Notes: a model not told the origin generated them from the sequence alone. A stretch of 64,000 bases of DNA from UBA4615 sp046046245 (GCA_046046245.1 JBJOKE010000008.1:62001-126000), one strand, 5' to 3'; counted from the first letter of the stretch, positions 15,996 to 26,966 are shown. Translations and numbers: made by a program.

Positions 15996-18607
15996 CCGTC
16001 GATCCGCGTGCGCCGTTCGGCGCTGAGCGCGTGGACCGTGCCGCGCACCGGCGCGCCCCGCACGCGCGGCCGCAGTCCCACCCGCAGCTCGCCGCCCGGC
16101 GGCAGGTCGAAGTAGGCGTCGTCCGGCACGTGCTGCGCGAGCCGCGGCACGACCCAGCGCGCGAGCCGCTCGGCGCGGATCCGCAGCGCGGGCCGGCCGT
16201 CGGCGAGCCGTTCGACCGCGACCGACAGGCCCGCGTCGCGATCGGGTGCCGACAGCCGCTCGCCGATCCAGTGCACCCGCCGGTCGAGCACCGTGCCGTC
16301 GGCCGCGTGCAGCGTCGCCACCACCGCGTCGACCGCGCGCGGCCCGAACCGGTACGCATGGTTCAGGTCCTCGAAGCCGTCGAGCATCGCCAGCGCGTCG
16401 ACCGCGACGCGGCCGTGCGCGGGCACCGCCACCGCACGGCGCACGGCCGTGCCCACCGGCTCGCCGCCGCGCAGCCGCTCGAGGGCGATCGACGCGTCGA
16501 GCGGCACCGGGCCGTCGTTCAGGACGTGCAGGCGCAGCCCGTCGGTGCCGTGGTCGGTGACCGCGATCGCGATCGGGCGCGAGGCCGCGCGCGCGAGCCA
16601 CCAGGCCGCCTTCGGCTCGCCACGATCGTCGAGCAGCCCCCAGCCGGCGCCGGCCCACAGGTCGCGCAGCGTCCAGACCAGTGCGCCGCCGCAGCGGTCG
16701 CCGGTGCGCCAGCGCTCGAGCGTGCGGCGGATCGCCTCGCCGCTCGCCACCCGCGAGAGCTCGAGGTGGCGCTCGGGGTCCTCGGTCCGCAGCGCCGTCG
16801 CGTCGACGCCGAGCACTCGCGCGAGGTAGGCGTCGCGGACATCGTCGAAGTCCCAGCCGGCGCCGAGGTCGCGCGGCGTGCGCGCCTTCCATGCCGGGTG
16901 GTGCACCCGGATCGACGCGCCGCCGGGCATCCGGTCGATCGCCGCGGGCTCGGGCACGTTCGCGAAGCCCAGGCATTCGGTCGCGAAGCGCAGCGTGTCG
17001 ACCGTCGCGTCGTCCAGCGGGCGCAGGTACGCGCCGACGCCGTACCACGAGGTCGTGCCGGCGCGCGCCTGGTGCGGGAACGCGCCGCCCCAGGCGCTCG
17101 AAGGCCAGTAGGCGGTCGCGGGCAGCACGCGCGCCGCGACCTCGCGCAGCGTCGTCGCGAACAGCGGCGGATCCCAGGCCTCGCGCGGCGCCCCCGACAT
17201 CGCCGCCTGCTGCGAGACCTCGCTGTTGCCGCAGACCACCGCGAGCGACGGCCGCGCACGCAGCCGCGCGAGCTGCTGCGCGACCTCGAGCGCGGCCGAG
17301 GCGGCGAAGGCCTCGTCGTCGCCCGGGTAGTCGAGGTTCGCGAACATCAGGTCCTGCCAGACCAGCAGGCCGGCCGCATCGCAGGCATCGTGGAAGGCGT
17401 CGTCCTCGTAGACCGTCGGGCCGCAGACCCGCAGCATCGTGAAGCCCGCGTCGCGCGCGGACGCCACCGCCGACGCCTGCGCGTCGGGCGACGCCGCCAG
17501 GGCCACCGGGTCCACCGGCATCCAGCAGGCGCCGCGCGCGAAGACCGGCACGCCGTTGACCACCACGCGGAAGCCCTCGCCGTCGGCCTCGCGGTCGATC
17601 GACAACGTGCGGAAGCCCGTCGAGCCGAGCGACGCGAGCACGCGCCCGTCGCGCTCGACCGTCATCGCGTACAGCGCGGGCTCGCCGTAGCCGTTCGGCC
17701 ACCAGCGTGCGACATCGGGGACGACGACTGTCGCCTCCAGCACATCGGCCGCGGACGCCTGCGGCTCATCGGCCGCGGACGCCTGCGACCTGCCGGTCGA
17801 GGACGCGTCGCGGACACCGTCGGTCGAGGACGCGTCGCGGACACCGCCGGCGGACGCCGAGCCCGACAGCGGCGCCGTCCGCCGCTCGCCGCCGTGCGTC
17901 ACGGCCAGCACCGCGCCGTCCAGCCCCGCCCCGCGGACGCGCATCCGCAGCACGCCGGTGTCGCCCTCGACCGTGGCGTCGAGCGCGAGCACTTCCAGGG
18001 CGTCGCCGCGGACGGTCTCGATGCGCACCGGCCGCCAGGGCCCGACCGCGGCCGCCGGCGGCGACCAGCCGGGCGTACGGCCGAGCAGCGTCGTGCGGAC
18101 CCGCCGCAGCTTCTGGTTCTCCACCATCGGGGCACGCCAGCGCGGCCGCTCGCGCAGGCCGGCGAGCGCCGCGTCCAGCGAACGGAAGCGGATCACCAGC
18201 TCCCGGCGCGTCCGCGGCGCATCCGGGATCGGCACGCGGTGCGCGACGAACATCGAGGCCGACGACAGCAGCGGCTCGCCGTCGAGCCAGACCTCGGCGA
18301 GCGTCGCGAGCCCGTCGAGGCACAGCCAGCGCCGCTCGCCCGCAGCCGGCGGATCCAGCTCGACGCTCGTGCGGAACCACCAGTCGTGGGCGTCGAAGCG
18401 TTCCGGAGGCCCGTCGAGCCCCCAGTCGCCGAGCGCGCGCCGCGCGGACGCGACGGTGCAGGGCACGGTCGCCGGCCGCCACGCGGCGGGGTCGTCGTCC
18501 AGCGCCGACGGATGCGCGACGCGGCCCGGCTCGGTCGCGCGGAAGGTCCAGCCCGCGTCGAGCCGGCGTTCGCCGCGGCCGTCGGACGGGCGGACGCGGT
18601 CCGACAT
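15992..18607 (-). CDS. Glycoside hydrolase family 2-type protein (beta-mannosidase-like)
   Basis: 871 residues in the beta-mannosidase arrangement: N-terminal jelly-roll (WTFRATEPGRV to about 190), immunoglobulin-like domain, TIM barrel (from FARGACWMPVDPV near 355) and C-terminal beta domains. The acid/base Glu463 in VVCGNSEVSQQ and the nucleophile candidate Glu544 in FATECLGFANVPEP are both present, so it is probably active. No signal peptide is visible, suggesting a cytoplasmic enzyme acting on a glycosylated intermediate. It is unusual to find such an enzyme between an ACP gene and hydrolases. Residues about 252-289 are low-complexity tandem repeats. Start ATG at 18607 lies 2 bp after the ACP stop; longer upstream frame overlaps the ACP and is rejected. 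Confidence 0.85.
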   Translation of the reverse strand: MSDRVRPSDGRGERRLDAGWTFRATEPGRVAHPSALDDDPAAWRPATVPCTVASARRALGDWGLDGPPERFDAHDWWFRTSVELDPPAAGERRWLCLDGLATLAEVWLDGEPLLSSASMFVAHRVPIPDAPRTRRELVIRFRSLDAALAGLRERPRWRAPMVENQKLRRVRTTLLGRTPGWSPPAAAVGPWRPVRIETVRGDALEVLALDATVEGDTGVLRMRVRGAGLDGAVLAVTHGGERRTAPLSGSASAGGVRDASSTDGVRDASSTGRSQASAADEPQASAADVLEATVVVPDVARWWPNGYGEPALYAMTVERDGRVLASLGSTGFRTLSIDREADGEGFRVVVNGVPVFARGACWMPVDPVALAASPDAQASAVASARDAGFTMLRVCGPTVYEDDAFHDACDAAGLLVWQDLMFANLDYPGDDEAFAASAALEVAQQLARLRARPSLAVVCGNSEVSQQAAMSGAPREAWDPPLFATTLREVAARVLPATAYWPSSAWGGAFPHQARAGTTSWYGVGAYLRPLDDATVDTLRFATECLGFANVPEPAAIDRMPGGASIRVHHPAWKARTPRDLGAGWDFDDVRDAYLARVLGVDATALRTEDPERHLELSRVASGEAIRRTLERWRTGDRCGGALVWTLRDLWAGAGWGLLDDRGEPKAAWWLARAASRPIAIAVTDHGTDGLRLHVLNDGPVPLDASIALERLRGGEPVGTAVRRAVAVPAHGRVAVDALAMLDGFEDLNHAYRFGPRAVDAVVATLHAADGTVLDRRVHWIGERLSAPDRDAGLSVAVERLADGRPALRIRAERLARWVVPRLAQHVPDDAYFDLPPGGELRVGLRPRVRGAPVRGTVHALSAERRTRIDG
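17743..17848 (+). repeat. Intragenic tandem repeats inside the glycosidase gene
   Basis: Two repeat families lie side by side. A 21-bp block starting CATCGGCCGCGGACGCC occurs at 17743 and again 24 bp later at 17767; a 25-bp block starting GGTCGAGGACGCGTCG occurs at 17795 and again 27 bp later at 17822. On the coding (minus) strand they give two copies of a nine-residue unit (GVRDASSTD-like) and two of an eight-residue unit (QASAADEP-like). They sit between two beta-domains and probably form a flexible linker of variable length. Confidence 0.85.
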
Positions 18608-18609
18608 CC

Positions 18610-18867
18610 TCAGGAGGCCAGCAGGTCCGTCAGCGCCGAGCGGATCGACGCGATGCTGTCGAAGACGCTGCGCTTGAGCAGGTGGTCGGGGAACTCGACG
18701 TCGAACTCGGCCTCGAGCGCCAGCATCACGTTGACGCTCGCGTGCGAGGTCATGCCGGCCTGGTAGAGGTCGTCGGTGGTCGACAGCGCCGCGGCGTCGC
18801 GCGACAGGCGCGCATGCTCGGCGAGCACGCGGCGGATGCGATCGTCGAGGTCGGTCGGATCGGTCAT
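18610..18867 (-). CDS. Acyl carrier protein (aminoacyl carrier) of the ligase operon
   Basis: 85 residues with the size and helical pattern of an ACP. Ser41 in YQAGMTSHASVNVMLALE is the expected 4'-phosphopantetheine attachment site; the GMTSH form, rather than the fatty-acid-synthesis GADSL form, resembles carrier proteins paired with amino acid:CP ligases. The gene overlaps the holo-ACP synthase by 4 bp (ATGA) and is followed 2 bp later by the glycosidase gene. It should be the central tether onto which the ligase loads an amino acid. It is too short to appear reliably by length alone but the motif and overlaps support it. Confidence 0.88.
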   Translation of the reverse strand: MTDPTDLDDRIRRVLAEHARLSRDAAALSTTDDLYQAGMTSHASVNVMLALEAEFDVEFPDHLLKRSVFDSIASIRSALTDLLAS

Positions 18868-19268
18868 CGGGCACCCGGTTCGGAGGAAGGTCGGTCGCGG
18901 TCGTCGACGACGAGGACCGCCGCGGCGTAGTCGCCGTCGTGCGTGAGGCTGAGCGCGACGGCGCCGGGGTCGAATCCGCGCGCGGCGCGAAGCGCGGCAC
19001 CGTGCAGTCGGAGCGTGCAGCCGCCGTCCGGACGGCGGCACACCTCCAGGTCGGTCCAGGCGAGCCCGGTGTCGGCCAGGCCGAAGGCCTTGATCGCGGC
19101 CTCCTTGGCGGCGAAGCGCGCGGCGAGGCGCTCGGCGCGCCGCACCGGGTCGACGCCCGCGTCCGCGATCTCGCCGCGCGTGTAGACGCGCGTCAGGTAG
19201 CGCTCGCCGAAGCGCTCGAGCGAGGCCCGGACGCAGGGCACGTGGACGAGGTCGATACCGGCTCGCAT
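18864..19268 (-). CDS. Holo-[acyl-carrier-protein] synthase-like 4'-phosphopantetheinyl transferase
   Basis: 134 residues from the ATG at 19268 (MRAGIDLVHV). Magnesium-binding Asp6 in GIDLV and Glu56 in RFAAKEAAIKAFG are the two hallmark AcpS residues; WTDLEV and SLTHDGDYAAAVLVV complete the fold. It should transfer phosphopantetheine from CoA to Ser41 of the ACP encoded immediately downstream. This is a dedicated, operon-borne copy, which suggests that the ACP is not modified efficiently by the housekeeping enzyme. An ATG at 19331 in frame gives a Pro/Arg-rich extension and is rejected. First gene of the seven-gene minus-strand operon; its promoter should lie within 19269-19400. Confidence 0.88.
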   Translation of the reverse strand: MRAGIDLVHVPCVRASLERFGERYLTRVYTRGEIADAGVDPVRRAERLAARFAAKEAAIKAFGLADTGLAWTDLEVCRRPDGGCTLRLHGAALRAARGFDPGAVALSLTHDGDYAAAVLVVDDRDRPSSEPGAR

Positions 19269-19485
19269 CGGCGGCGGACGGGCCCGTGGCAGGCGGACTG
19301 GAGGACGGCCGAGTGTATCGACGCCCGACACACCCCTCCGCCAATTCGGTCACGGTGGACGACGGCGGCCGCCGGGCGGCGGACGGGACGACGCGTGCCG
19401 GGCCGGACGAGGGGTCGCTGCGCGCGCCGCGTGCGTCGCCCGCGGGGCGCGGACCCCGGGGGCGCTCGCCCGCTCCCCGTCGCGC

Positions 19486-19959
19486 TCAGCCGCCCAGCGC
19501 GGCCACCACCTCGGGCGGTGCCTGCACCAGCTCGATCAGCACGCCCTCTCCCGCGATGGGGAATTCGTCGTTCGACCGGGGGTGCAGGAAGCAGATGTCG
19601 TGGCCGGCCGCGCCCTTCCGGACGCCACCGGGCGCGAAGCGCACCCCCTTCGCGGTCAGCCACTCGACGGCCTTCGGCAGGTCGTCGATCCACAGTCCCA
19701 CGTGGTTCAGCGGGGTCGCGTGGACGGCGGGCTTCTTCTCGGGATCGAGCGGCTGCATCAGGTCGACCTCGACCTTGAACGGGCCGCTGCCCATCGCGCA
19801 GATGTCCTCGTCGACGTTCTCGCGTTCGCTGACGAAGTTGCCGGTCACCTGCAGGCCGAGCATGTCGACCCACAGCGTGCGCAGCCGGTCCTTGCTCGGG
19901 CCCCCGATCGCGACCTGCTGGATGCCCAGCACGCGGAAGGGACGGGTCTCGGTGCTCAT
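19486..19959 (-). CDS. VOC/glyoxalase-fold protein, candidate methylmalonyl-CoA epimerase
   Basis: 157 residues in two beta-alpha-beta-beta-beta halves. Position at the end of the propionyl-CoA operon and the LNHVGLWIDDL and VLIELVQ strands fit methylmalonyl-CoA epimerase, which interconverts the (S) and (R) forms between carboxylase and mutase. The second-half His (LNHVG) and last Glu (IELV) match metal ligands of that enzyme, but the first-strand His is replaced by Gln (GIQQVAIG). Start ATG 19959 has GGAGG 7 bp upstream and lies 14 bp after the carboxylase alpha stop. It could also be another VOC enzyme; the epimerase call rests on context. The 216 bp between it and the holo-ACP synthase gene hold no ORF I trust. 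Confidence 0.6.
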   Translation of the reverse strand: MSTETRPFRVLGIQQVAIGGPSKDRLRTLWVDMLGLQVTGNFVSERENVDEDICAMGSGPFKVEVDLMQPLDPEKKPAVHATPLNHVGLWIDDLPKAVEWLTAKGVRFAPGGVRKGAAGHDICFLHPRSNDEFPIAGEGVLIELVQAPPEVVAALGG

Positions 19960-19972
19960 CGCATGCCTCCGA

Positions 19973-22006
19973 TCACTCGAACTCGAGGATGACCTGGTCG
20001 ACCGACAGGCTCTCGCCCTTGCCCGCCGACACCTTCTTCACGACCGCGTCGCGCTGCGCGACCAGCACGTTCTCCATCTTCATCGCCTCGATGACCGCGA
20101 GCCGCTCGCCGGCGCGCACCTGCTGCCCCGCCGCCACCGCGACGTCCACCAGCAGCCCCGGCATCGGCGACAGCAGGAACCGCGACAGGTCGGGCGGCTG
20201 CTTCTCGGGCATCAGCCGGTAGAGCTCGGCCGCTCGCCCCGACAGCATCCGCGCCACCACCTGCGCGCCGCCCTGCGTGACGTGGTAGTCGAGCCCCTTG
20301 CGCTCGACCTGCGCGGCGAAGCGCATGCCGTTCACCGAGCCGGTCACGCCGATGTCGCGGATCGGCCCGTCGAAGCGGATGGCGTAGCTCCGGCCCTCGC
20401 CCACCGTCACGTTCAGCGTCGTGCCGTCCGGCGTCACCGACACCGGCGTGTGGTGCCGGTGGCCGTCGGCGTCCTTCACCACCGCGACGAAGTCGGTCGG
20501 CACCTGTACCGAGCGGCCGTGCAGCTGGCCCTCGATGCCGGCCGCGCGCTCGCGCAGGCGCCGGTGCGCGGCGCCCGCGAGCGCGAGCAGCAGCGCCGGA
20601 TCGTCGTGCCGGGCCCCTGCGGCCTGGTAGCCGTTCGGATAGTTCTCGGCGACGAAGCCGGTGTTGAACTCCACCGTCGCGAAGCGCGGGTGGCCGATCA
20701 GCGCCGACTGGAAGCCCACGTTGTTCGAGATCCCGCGGATCACGAAGCCGTCGAGCGCGTCGCGCATCCGGGCGATCGCCTCGGCGCGGTCCCGACCCTT
20801 GACGATCAGCTTCGCGATCATCGAGTCGTACTGCATCGGGATCTCGCCGCCCTCGTAGACCCCGGTATCCACGCGCACGCCGCCCGCGGCCGGCACCGGC
20901 AGCGAGGCCTCCATCGAGGTCGCCGGCGGCTGGAACTTGATCAGCCGCCCGGTCGACGGCAGGAAGCCGCGCGACGGGTCCTCGGCGTTGATCCGGCACT
21001 CGAGCGCCCAGCCGTCGAGCTTCACCTCGGCCTGCGTGAACGCGAGCTTCTCGCCGGCCGCCACGCGGATCATCTGCTCGACCAGGTCGAGGCCGGTGAT
21101 GCATTCGGTCACCGGATGCTCGACCTGCAGCCGGGTGTTCATCTCGAGGAAGTAGAAGCCGCGGTCCTTGCCGACGACGAACTCCACCGTGCCCGCCGAC
21201 TGGTAGTCCACCGCCTTCGCGAGCGCCACCGCCTGCTCGCCCATCCGCCTGGCCGTCTCGCGGTCGAGGAACGCGCTCGGCGCCTCCTCGATCAGCTTCT
21301 GGTGCCGGCGCTGGATGGAGCACTCGCGCTCCCACAGGTAGACCACGTTGCCGTGGCCGTCGCCCAGCACCTGGATCTCGATGTGGCGCGGCTCCTCGAT
21401 GAACTTCTCGATGAAGACGCGGTCGTCGCCGAAGCTGTTGCGCGCCTCGTTGCGGCACGAGGTGAAGCCCTCGAAGGCCTCCTTGTCGTTGAACGCCACG
21501 CGCAGGCCCTTGCCGCCGCCCCCGGCCGAGGCCTTGATCATCACCGGGTAGCCGATGTCCCTGGCGATCTGCACCGCGTGCTCGGCCGTCTCGATCGGCT
21601 CGTTCCAGCCCGGGATCGTGCTGACCTTCGCTTCCTTGGCGAGCTTCTTCGAGGCGATCTTGTCGCCCATCGCCGCGATCGAGCGGTGCTTCGGCCCGAT
21701 GAAGACGATGCCCTCCTCCTCGACCCGCCTGGAGAACTCGGCGTTCTCCGACAGGAATCCGTAGCCGGGGTGCACCGCCTGCGCGCCGGTCTGCCGGCAG
21801 GCCGCGATGATCTTGTCCATCGACAGGTACGACTCGCGCGCCGGCGCCGGGCCGATGAAGACCGCCTCGTCGGCGAGCTCCACGTGGCGAGCGTCGCGGT
21901 CGGCCTCGGAGTAGACGGCGACCGTCGCGATGCCCATGCGACGCGCCGTCTTGATGACGCGGCAGGCGATTTCCCCGCGGTTGGCGATCAGGATCTTCGT
22001 GAACAT
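19973..22006 (-). CDS. pccA: Propionyl-CoA carboxylase alpha subunit (biotin carboxylase + BCCP)
   Basis: 677 residues. Biotin carboxylase domain (1-450) starts KILIANRGEIACRVIKTA, with the ATP-grasp glycine loop KASAGGGGKGLR, EKFIEEPRHIEIQV and the RLQVEHPVTE active-site segment. A BT-type linker domain follows, and the C-terminal biotinyl domain carries EAMKMEN with the biotin lysine. Length and the BT domain match propionyl-CoA rather than acetyl-CoA carboxylase. Together with the beta subunit it makes (S)-methylmalonyl-CoA from propionyl-CoA. ATG at 22006 is preceded by AAGGA. Specificity for propionyl- over acetyl- or methylcrotonyl-CoA is inferred from the mutase and MeaB genes in the same operon. 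Confidence 0.9.
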   Translation of the reverse strand: MFTKILIANRGEIACRVIKTARRMGIATVAVYSEADRDARHVELADEAVFIGPAPARESYLSMDKIIAACRQTGAQAVHPGYGFLSENAEFSRRVEEEGIVFIGPKHRSIAAMGDKIASKKLAKEAKVSTIPGWNEPIETAEHAVQIARDIGYPVMIKASAGGGGKGLRVAFNDKEAFEGFTSCRNEARNSFGDDRVFIEKFIEEPRHIEIQVLGDGHGNVVYLWERECSIQRRHQKLIEEAPSAFLDRETARRMGEQAVALAKAVDYQSAGTVEFVVGKDRGFYFLEMNTRLQVEHPVTECITGLDLVEQMIRVAAGEKLAFTQAEVKLDGWALECRINAEDPSRGFLPSTGRLIKFQPPATSMEASLPVPAAGGVRVDTGVYEGGEIPMQYDSMIAKLIVKGRDRAEAIARMRDALDGFVIRGISNNVGFQSALIGHPRFATVEFNTGFVAENYPNGYQAAGARHDDPALLLALAGAAHRRLRERAAGIEGQLHGRSVQVPTDFVAVVKDADGHRHHTPVSVTPDGTTLNVTVGEGRSYAIRFDGPIRDIGVTGSVNGMRFAAQVERKGLDYHVTQGGAQVVARMLSGRAAELYRLMPEKQPPDLSRFLLSPMPGLLVDVAVAAGQQVRAGERLAVIEAMKMENVLVAQRDAVVKKVSAGKGESLSVDQVILEFE

Positions 22007-22038
22007 GGTCTGGTGTCCTTCCCTCGGTCGAGTGCGCG

Positions 22039-23571
22039 TCAGAGCGGGATGTTCCCGTGCTTGCGCCACGGGTTCTCGACCTTCTTGTCCCGCAGCATCA
22101 CCAGCGAGCGGCAGATCCGCTTGCGGGTCTCGTGCGGCTGGATCACGTCGTCGATGTAGCCGCGCGAGCCGGCGACGAACGGGTTCGCGAAGTTCGCGCG
22201 GTATTCGGCCTCGCGGGCGGCGAGCTTGGCGGGATCGTCCTTGTCCTGCCGGAAGATGATCTCCACCGCGCCCTTGGCGCCCATCACCGCGATCTCTGCG
22301 TTCGGCCACGCGAGGTTCACGTCGCCGCGCAGGTGCTTCGACGACATCACGTCGTAGGCGCCGCCGTAGGCCTTGCGGGTGATCACGGTGATCTTGGGCA
22401 CCGTGCACTCGGCGTACGCGTAGAGCAGCTTCGCGCCGTGCTTGATGATGCCGCCGTGCTCCTGGGCGGTGCCGGGCATGAAGCCGGGCACGTCGACGAA
22501 GGTCACCACCGGGATGTTGAACGCATCGCAGAAGCGCACGAAGCGCGCCGCCTTGATGCTGCTCTTGATGTCGAGGCAGCCCGCGAGCACCAGCGGCTGG
22601 TTCGCGACGATGCCCACCGGCTGCCCGTCCATCCGGCCGAAGCCGATCACGATGTTCTTCGCGTAGTCGGGCTGCAGCTCGAAGAAGTCGCCGTCGTCGA
22701 CGACCTTCGCGATCAGCTCCTTGATGTCGTAGGGCTTGTTCGGGTTGTCCGGCACCAGCGTGTCGAGCGAGGGGTCGAGCCGGTCGGCCGGGTCGGTCGA
22801 GCGCCGCACCGGCGGCTTCTCGCGGTTGTTCAGCGGCAGGTAGTTGAAGAACCGGCGCAGCATCATCAGCGCCTCGACGTCGTCCTCGAACGCGAGGTCG
22901 GCCACGCCGCTCTTGGTCGTGTGCGCCGACGCGCCGCCCAGTTCCTCGGCCGTGACCTCCTCGTGCGTGACCGTCTTCACCACCTCGGGGCCGGTCACGA
23001 ACATGTACGAGCTGTCCTTCACCATGAAGGTGAAGTCGGTCATCGACGGGCTGTAGACCGCGCCGCCCGCGCACGGGCCCATGATCAGGCTGATCTGCGG
23101 GATCACCCCCGAGGCCATCACGTTGCGCTGGAAGACCTCGGCGTAGCCGCCGAGCGAGGCGACGCCCTCCTGGATCCGCGCACCGCCGGAATCGTTCAGG
23201 CCGATCACCGGGGCGCCCACCTTCATCGCCTGGTCCATCACCTTGCAGATCTTCTCGGCGTGCGCCTCGGAGAGCGCGCCGCCGAAGACCGTGAAGTCCT
23301 GGCTGAAGACGAAGACCAGCCGGCCGTTGATCACGCCGTAGCCGGTCACCACGCCGTCGCCCGGGATCTTGTTGTCGGCCATGCCGAAGTCGGCGCAGCG
23401 GTGCTCGACGAACATGTCCCATTCCTCGAACGAGCCCTCGTCGAGCAGCAGCTCGATCCGCTCGCGGGCGGTCAGCTTGCCCTTGGCGTGCTGCGCGTCG
23501 ATGCGCTTCTGGCCGCCGCCGAGGCGGGCCTGCGCGCGCTTGATCTCCAGTTGCTGTTGGATGTCGTGCAT
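22039..23571 (-). CDS. pccB: Propionyl-CoA carboxylase beta subunit (carboxyltransferase)
   Basis: 510 residues, the usual size. Two crotonase-like halves: the N-terminal half has RCADFGM, GDGVVTGYG and SGGARIQEGVASL forming the first oxyanion hole; the C-terminal half has DVPGFMPGTAQEHGGIIKHGAK and KITVITRKAYGGAYDVM. It ends with the WRKHGNIPL motif common to PccB proteins. It transfers carboxyl from carboxybiotin to propionyl-CoA. Located 32 bp upstream of pccA in the transcription order and 54 bp downstream of meaB. Confidence 0.92.
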   Translation of the reverse strand: MHDIQQQLEIKRAQARLGGGQKRIDAQHAKGKLTARERIELLLDEGSFEEWDMFVEHRCADFGMADNKIPGDGVVTGYGVINGRLVFVFSQDFTVFGGALSEAHAEKICKVMDQAMKVGAPVIGLNDSGGARIQEGVASLGGYAEVFQRNVMASGVIPQISLIMGPCAGGAVYSPSMTDFTFMVKDSSYMFVTGPEVVKTVTHEEVTAEELGGASAHTTKSGVADLAFEDDVEALMMLRRFFNYLPLNNREKPPVRRSTDPADRLDPSLDTLVPDNPNKPYDIKELIAKVVDDGDFFELQPDYAKNIVIGFGRMDGQPVGIVANQPLVLAGCLDIKSSIKAARFVRFCDAFNIPVVTFVDVPGFMPGTAQEHGGIIKHGAKLLYAYAECTVPKITVITRKAYGGAYDVMSSKHLRGDVNLAWPNAEIAVMGAKGAVEIIFRQDKDDPAKLAAREAEYRANFANPFVAGSRGYIDDVIQPHETRKRICRSLVMLRDKKVENPWRKHGNIPL

Positions 23572-23625
23572 GGGTCGTTCCGTTCTTGGAGAGGGACGAT
23601 GAGGGTTCGGGGTGGCGTCGCGGGC

Positions 23626-24635
23626 TCAGCCGTGGCCGTAGAGGTCGAGCAGCCGGCGCGCCGCGGCGGTCGCCGCGACCCGCTGGTCGGCGACGTCGGC
23701 GAGCGTGCCGGCGAGCGCCGCGCGGACCGCGTCGTGGCCGCGGAACGAGGCCATCAGACGCGTCTGGACGAGGTCCCACATCCAGGCGACGGCCTGCTTC
23801 CTGCGGCGCGCGTCGAAGTCGCCGCTCGCGCGCCGGTCGGCGACCCAGCGCTCGACCTCCGCCCAGAGCTCGGCCACGCCGCGGTTGTTCAGCGCGCTGC
23901 ACTGGAGCACGCGCGCGTCCGCGCGGTCGCGGCCGATGCCCAGCCCGAGCGTGCGGAAGGCGCTCGTGATCTGGTGCTGCGCGCGGGTGGCCGCATCCGG
24001 GTCGGTGTCGGCCTTGTTGATGACGACCAGCGAGGCGATCTCCATCACGCCCTTCTTGATCGCCTGCAGTTCGTCGCCGGCGTTGGGCAGCTGCAGCAGC
24101 ACCACCACGTCGGTCATGTCCGAAACCGCGGTCTCGGACTGGCCCACGCCCACCGTCTCGACGATCACCACGTCGTGGCCGGCGGCCTCGCAGAGCAGCA
24201 TCGCCTCGCGGGTCTTTGCGGCCACACCGCCCAGCGTGCCCGACGCCGGGCTCGGCCGGATGAACGCGCGCTCGTCGACCGAGAGCCGCTCCATCCGCGT
24301 CTTGTCGCCGAGGATCGAGCCACCCGAGACGACCGACGACGGGTCGACCGCGAGCACCGCGACCCTCATCCCGCGGCCGGTCAGCATCATCCCCAGCGCC
24401 TCGACGAAGGTCGACTTGCCGACGCCCGGCACGCCCGAGATGCCGACCCGCACCGCGCCGCCGGTTCGCGGCAGCAGGTGGTTGAGCAGCAGGTCCGCAC
24501 GGGCCCGGTGGTCGGTCCGGGTGGATTCGGTCAGCGTGATCGCACGGGCCAGCGCGCGCCGTTCGCCGGCGACCACGCCGCGGGCGAGCTCGGCGTCGCG
24601 GGGATCGAGTGCGGGCGGCGTCGCCGACACCGGCG

Positions 24636-24639
<4 letters not shown>
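23626..24639 (-). CDS. meaB: Methylmalonyl-CoA mutase-associated GTPase MeaB
   Basis: 337 residues. G1/P-loop GISGVPGVGKSTF near residue 58, AVDPSSVVSGGSILGDKTRM, ETVGVGQSE (switch II region) and NKAD for guanine recognition are the MeaB/ArgK signature. MeaB guards and reloads the B12 cofactor of methylmalonyl-CoA mutase. GTG start at 24639 overlaps the mutase stop (GTGA), implying translational coupling; an alternative GTG lies 12 bp further in. Older annotation of this family as ArgK (lysine/arginine/ornithine transport kinase) is not supported by this context. Confidence 0.92.
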
Positions 24640-26795
<2,156 letters not shown>

Positions 26796-26831
26796 GATGG
26801 GACCACGGGAAGGAGTGGAAACGCGGGCGCC

Positions 26832-26837
26832 ATTCTA
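26832..26837 (-). promoter_or_regulatory. Candidate -10 element for the mcm-meaB-pcc operon
   Basis: On the minus strand TAGAAT occurs in an otherwise GC-rich gap, 37 bp upstream of the mutase ATG, within GCTAGAATGGCGCC. No good -35 is visible 16-18 bp further upstream. The remaining 130 bp back to the pilus gene show no ORF and no riboswitch-like element that I recognise. Confidence 0.35.
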
Positions 26838-26966
26838 GCGTTCGGGACAGGGGCATCGCCCCCCCGGGACCGCCGCCGCGGCGCCGCGGGACGGGAGTGC
26901 GCCGCCACAGCGGTCGCGACGCCGCACGTTGCCGGCACGTACGACGCACGATCGACGACGCTCGCG

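Noticed and set aside
16031..18766. A 911-codon plus-strand frame opposite the glycosidase
   Set aside because: Arg/His/Pro-rich with no recognisable motif; the minus strand encodes a complete GH2-type enzyme.
19286..22159. A 957-codon plus-strand frame opposite the carboxylase alpha gene
   Set aside because: His/Arg/Leu-rich antisense shadow; the minus strand carries pccA with intact motifs.
26796..26966. A B12 riboswitch before the B12-dependent mutase operon
   Set aside because: I looked for a cobalamin-box-like core and saw none; the gap is also short for a full riboswitch.
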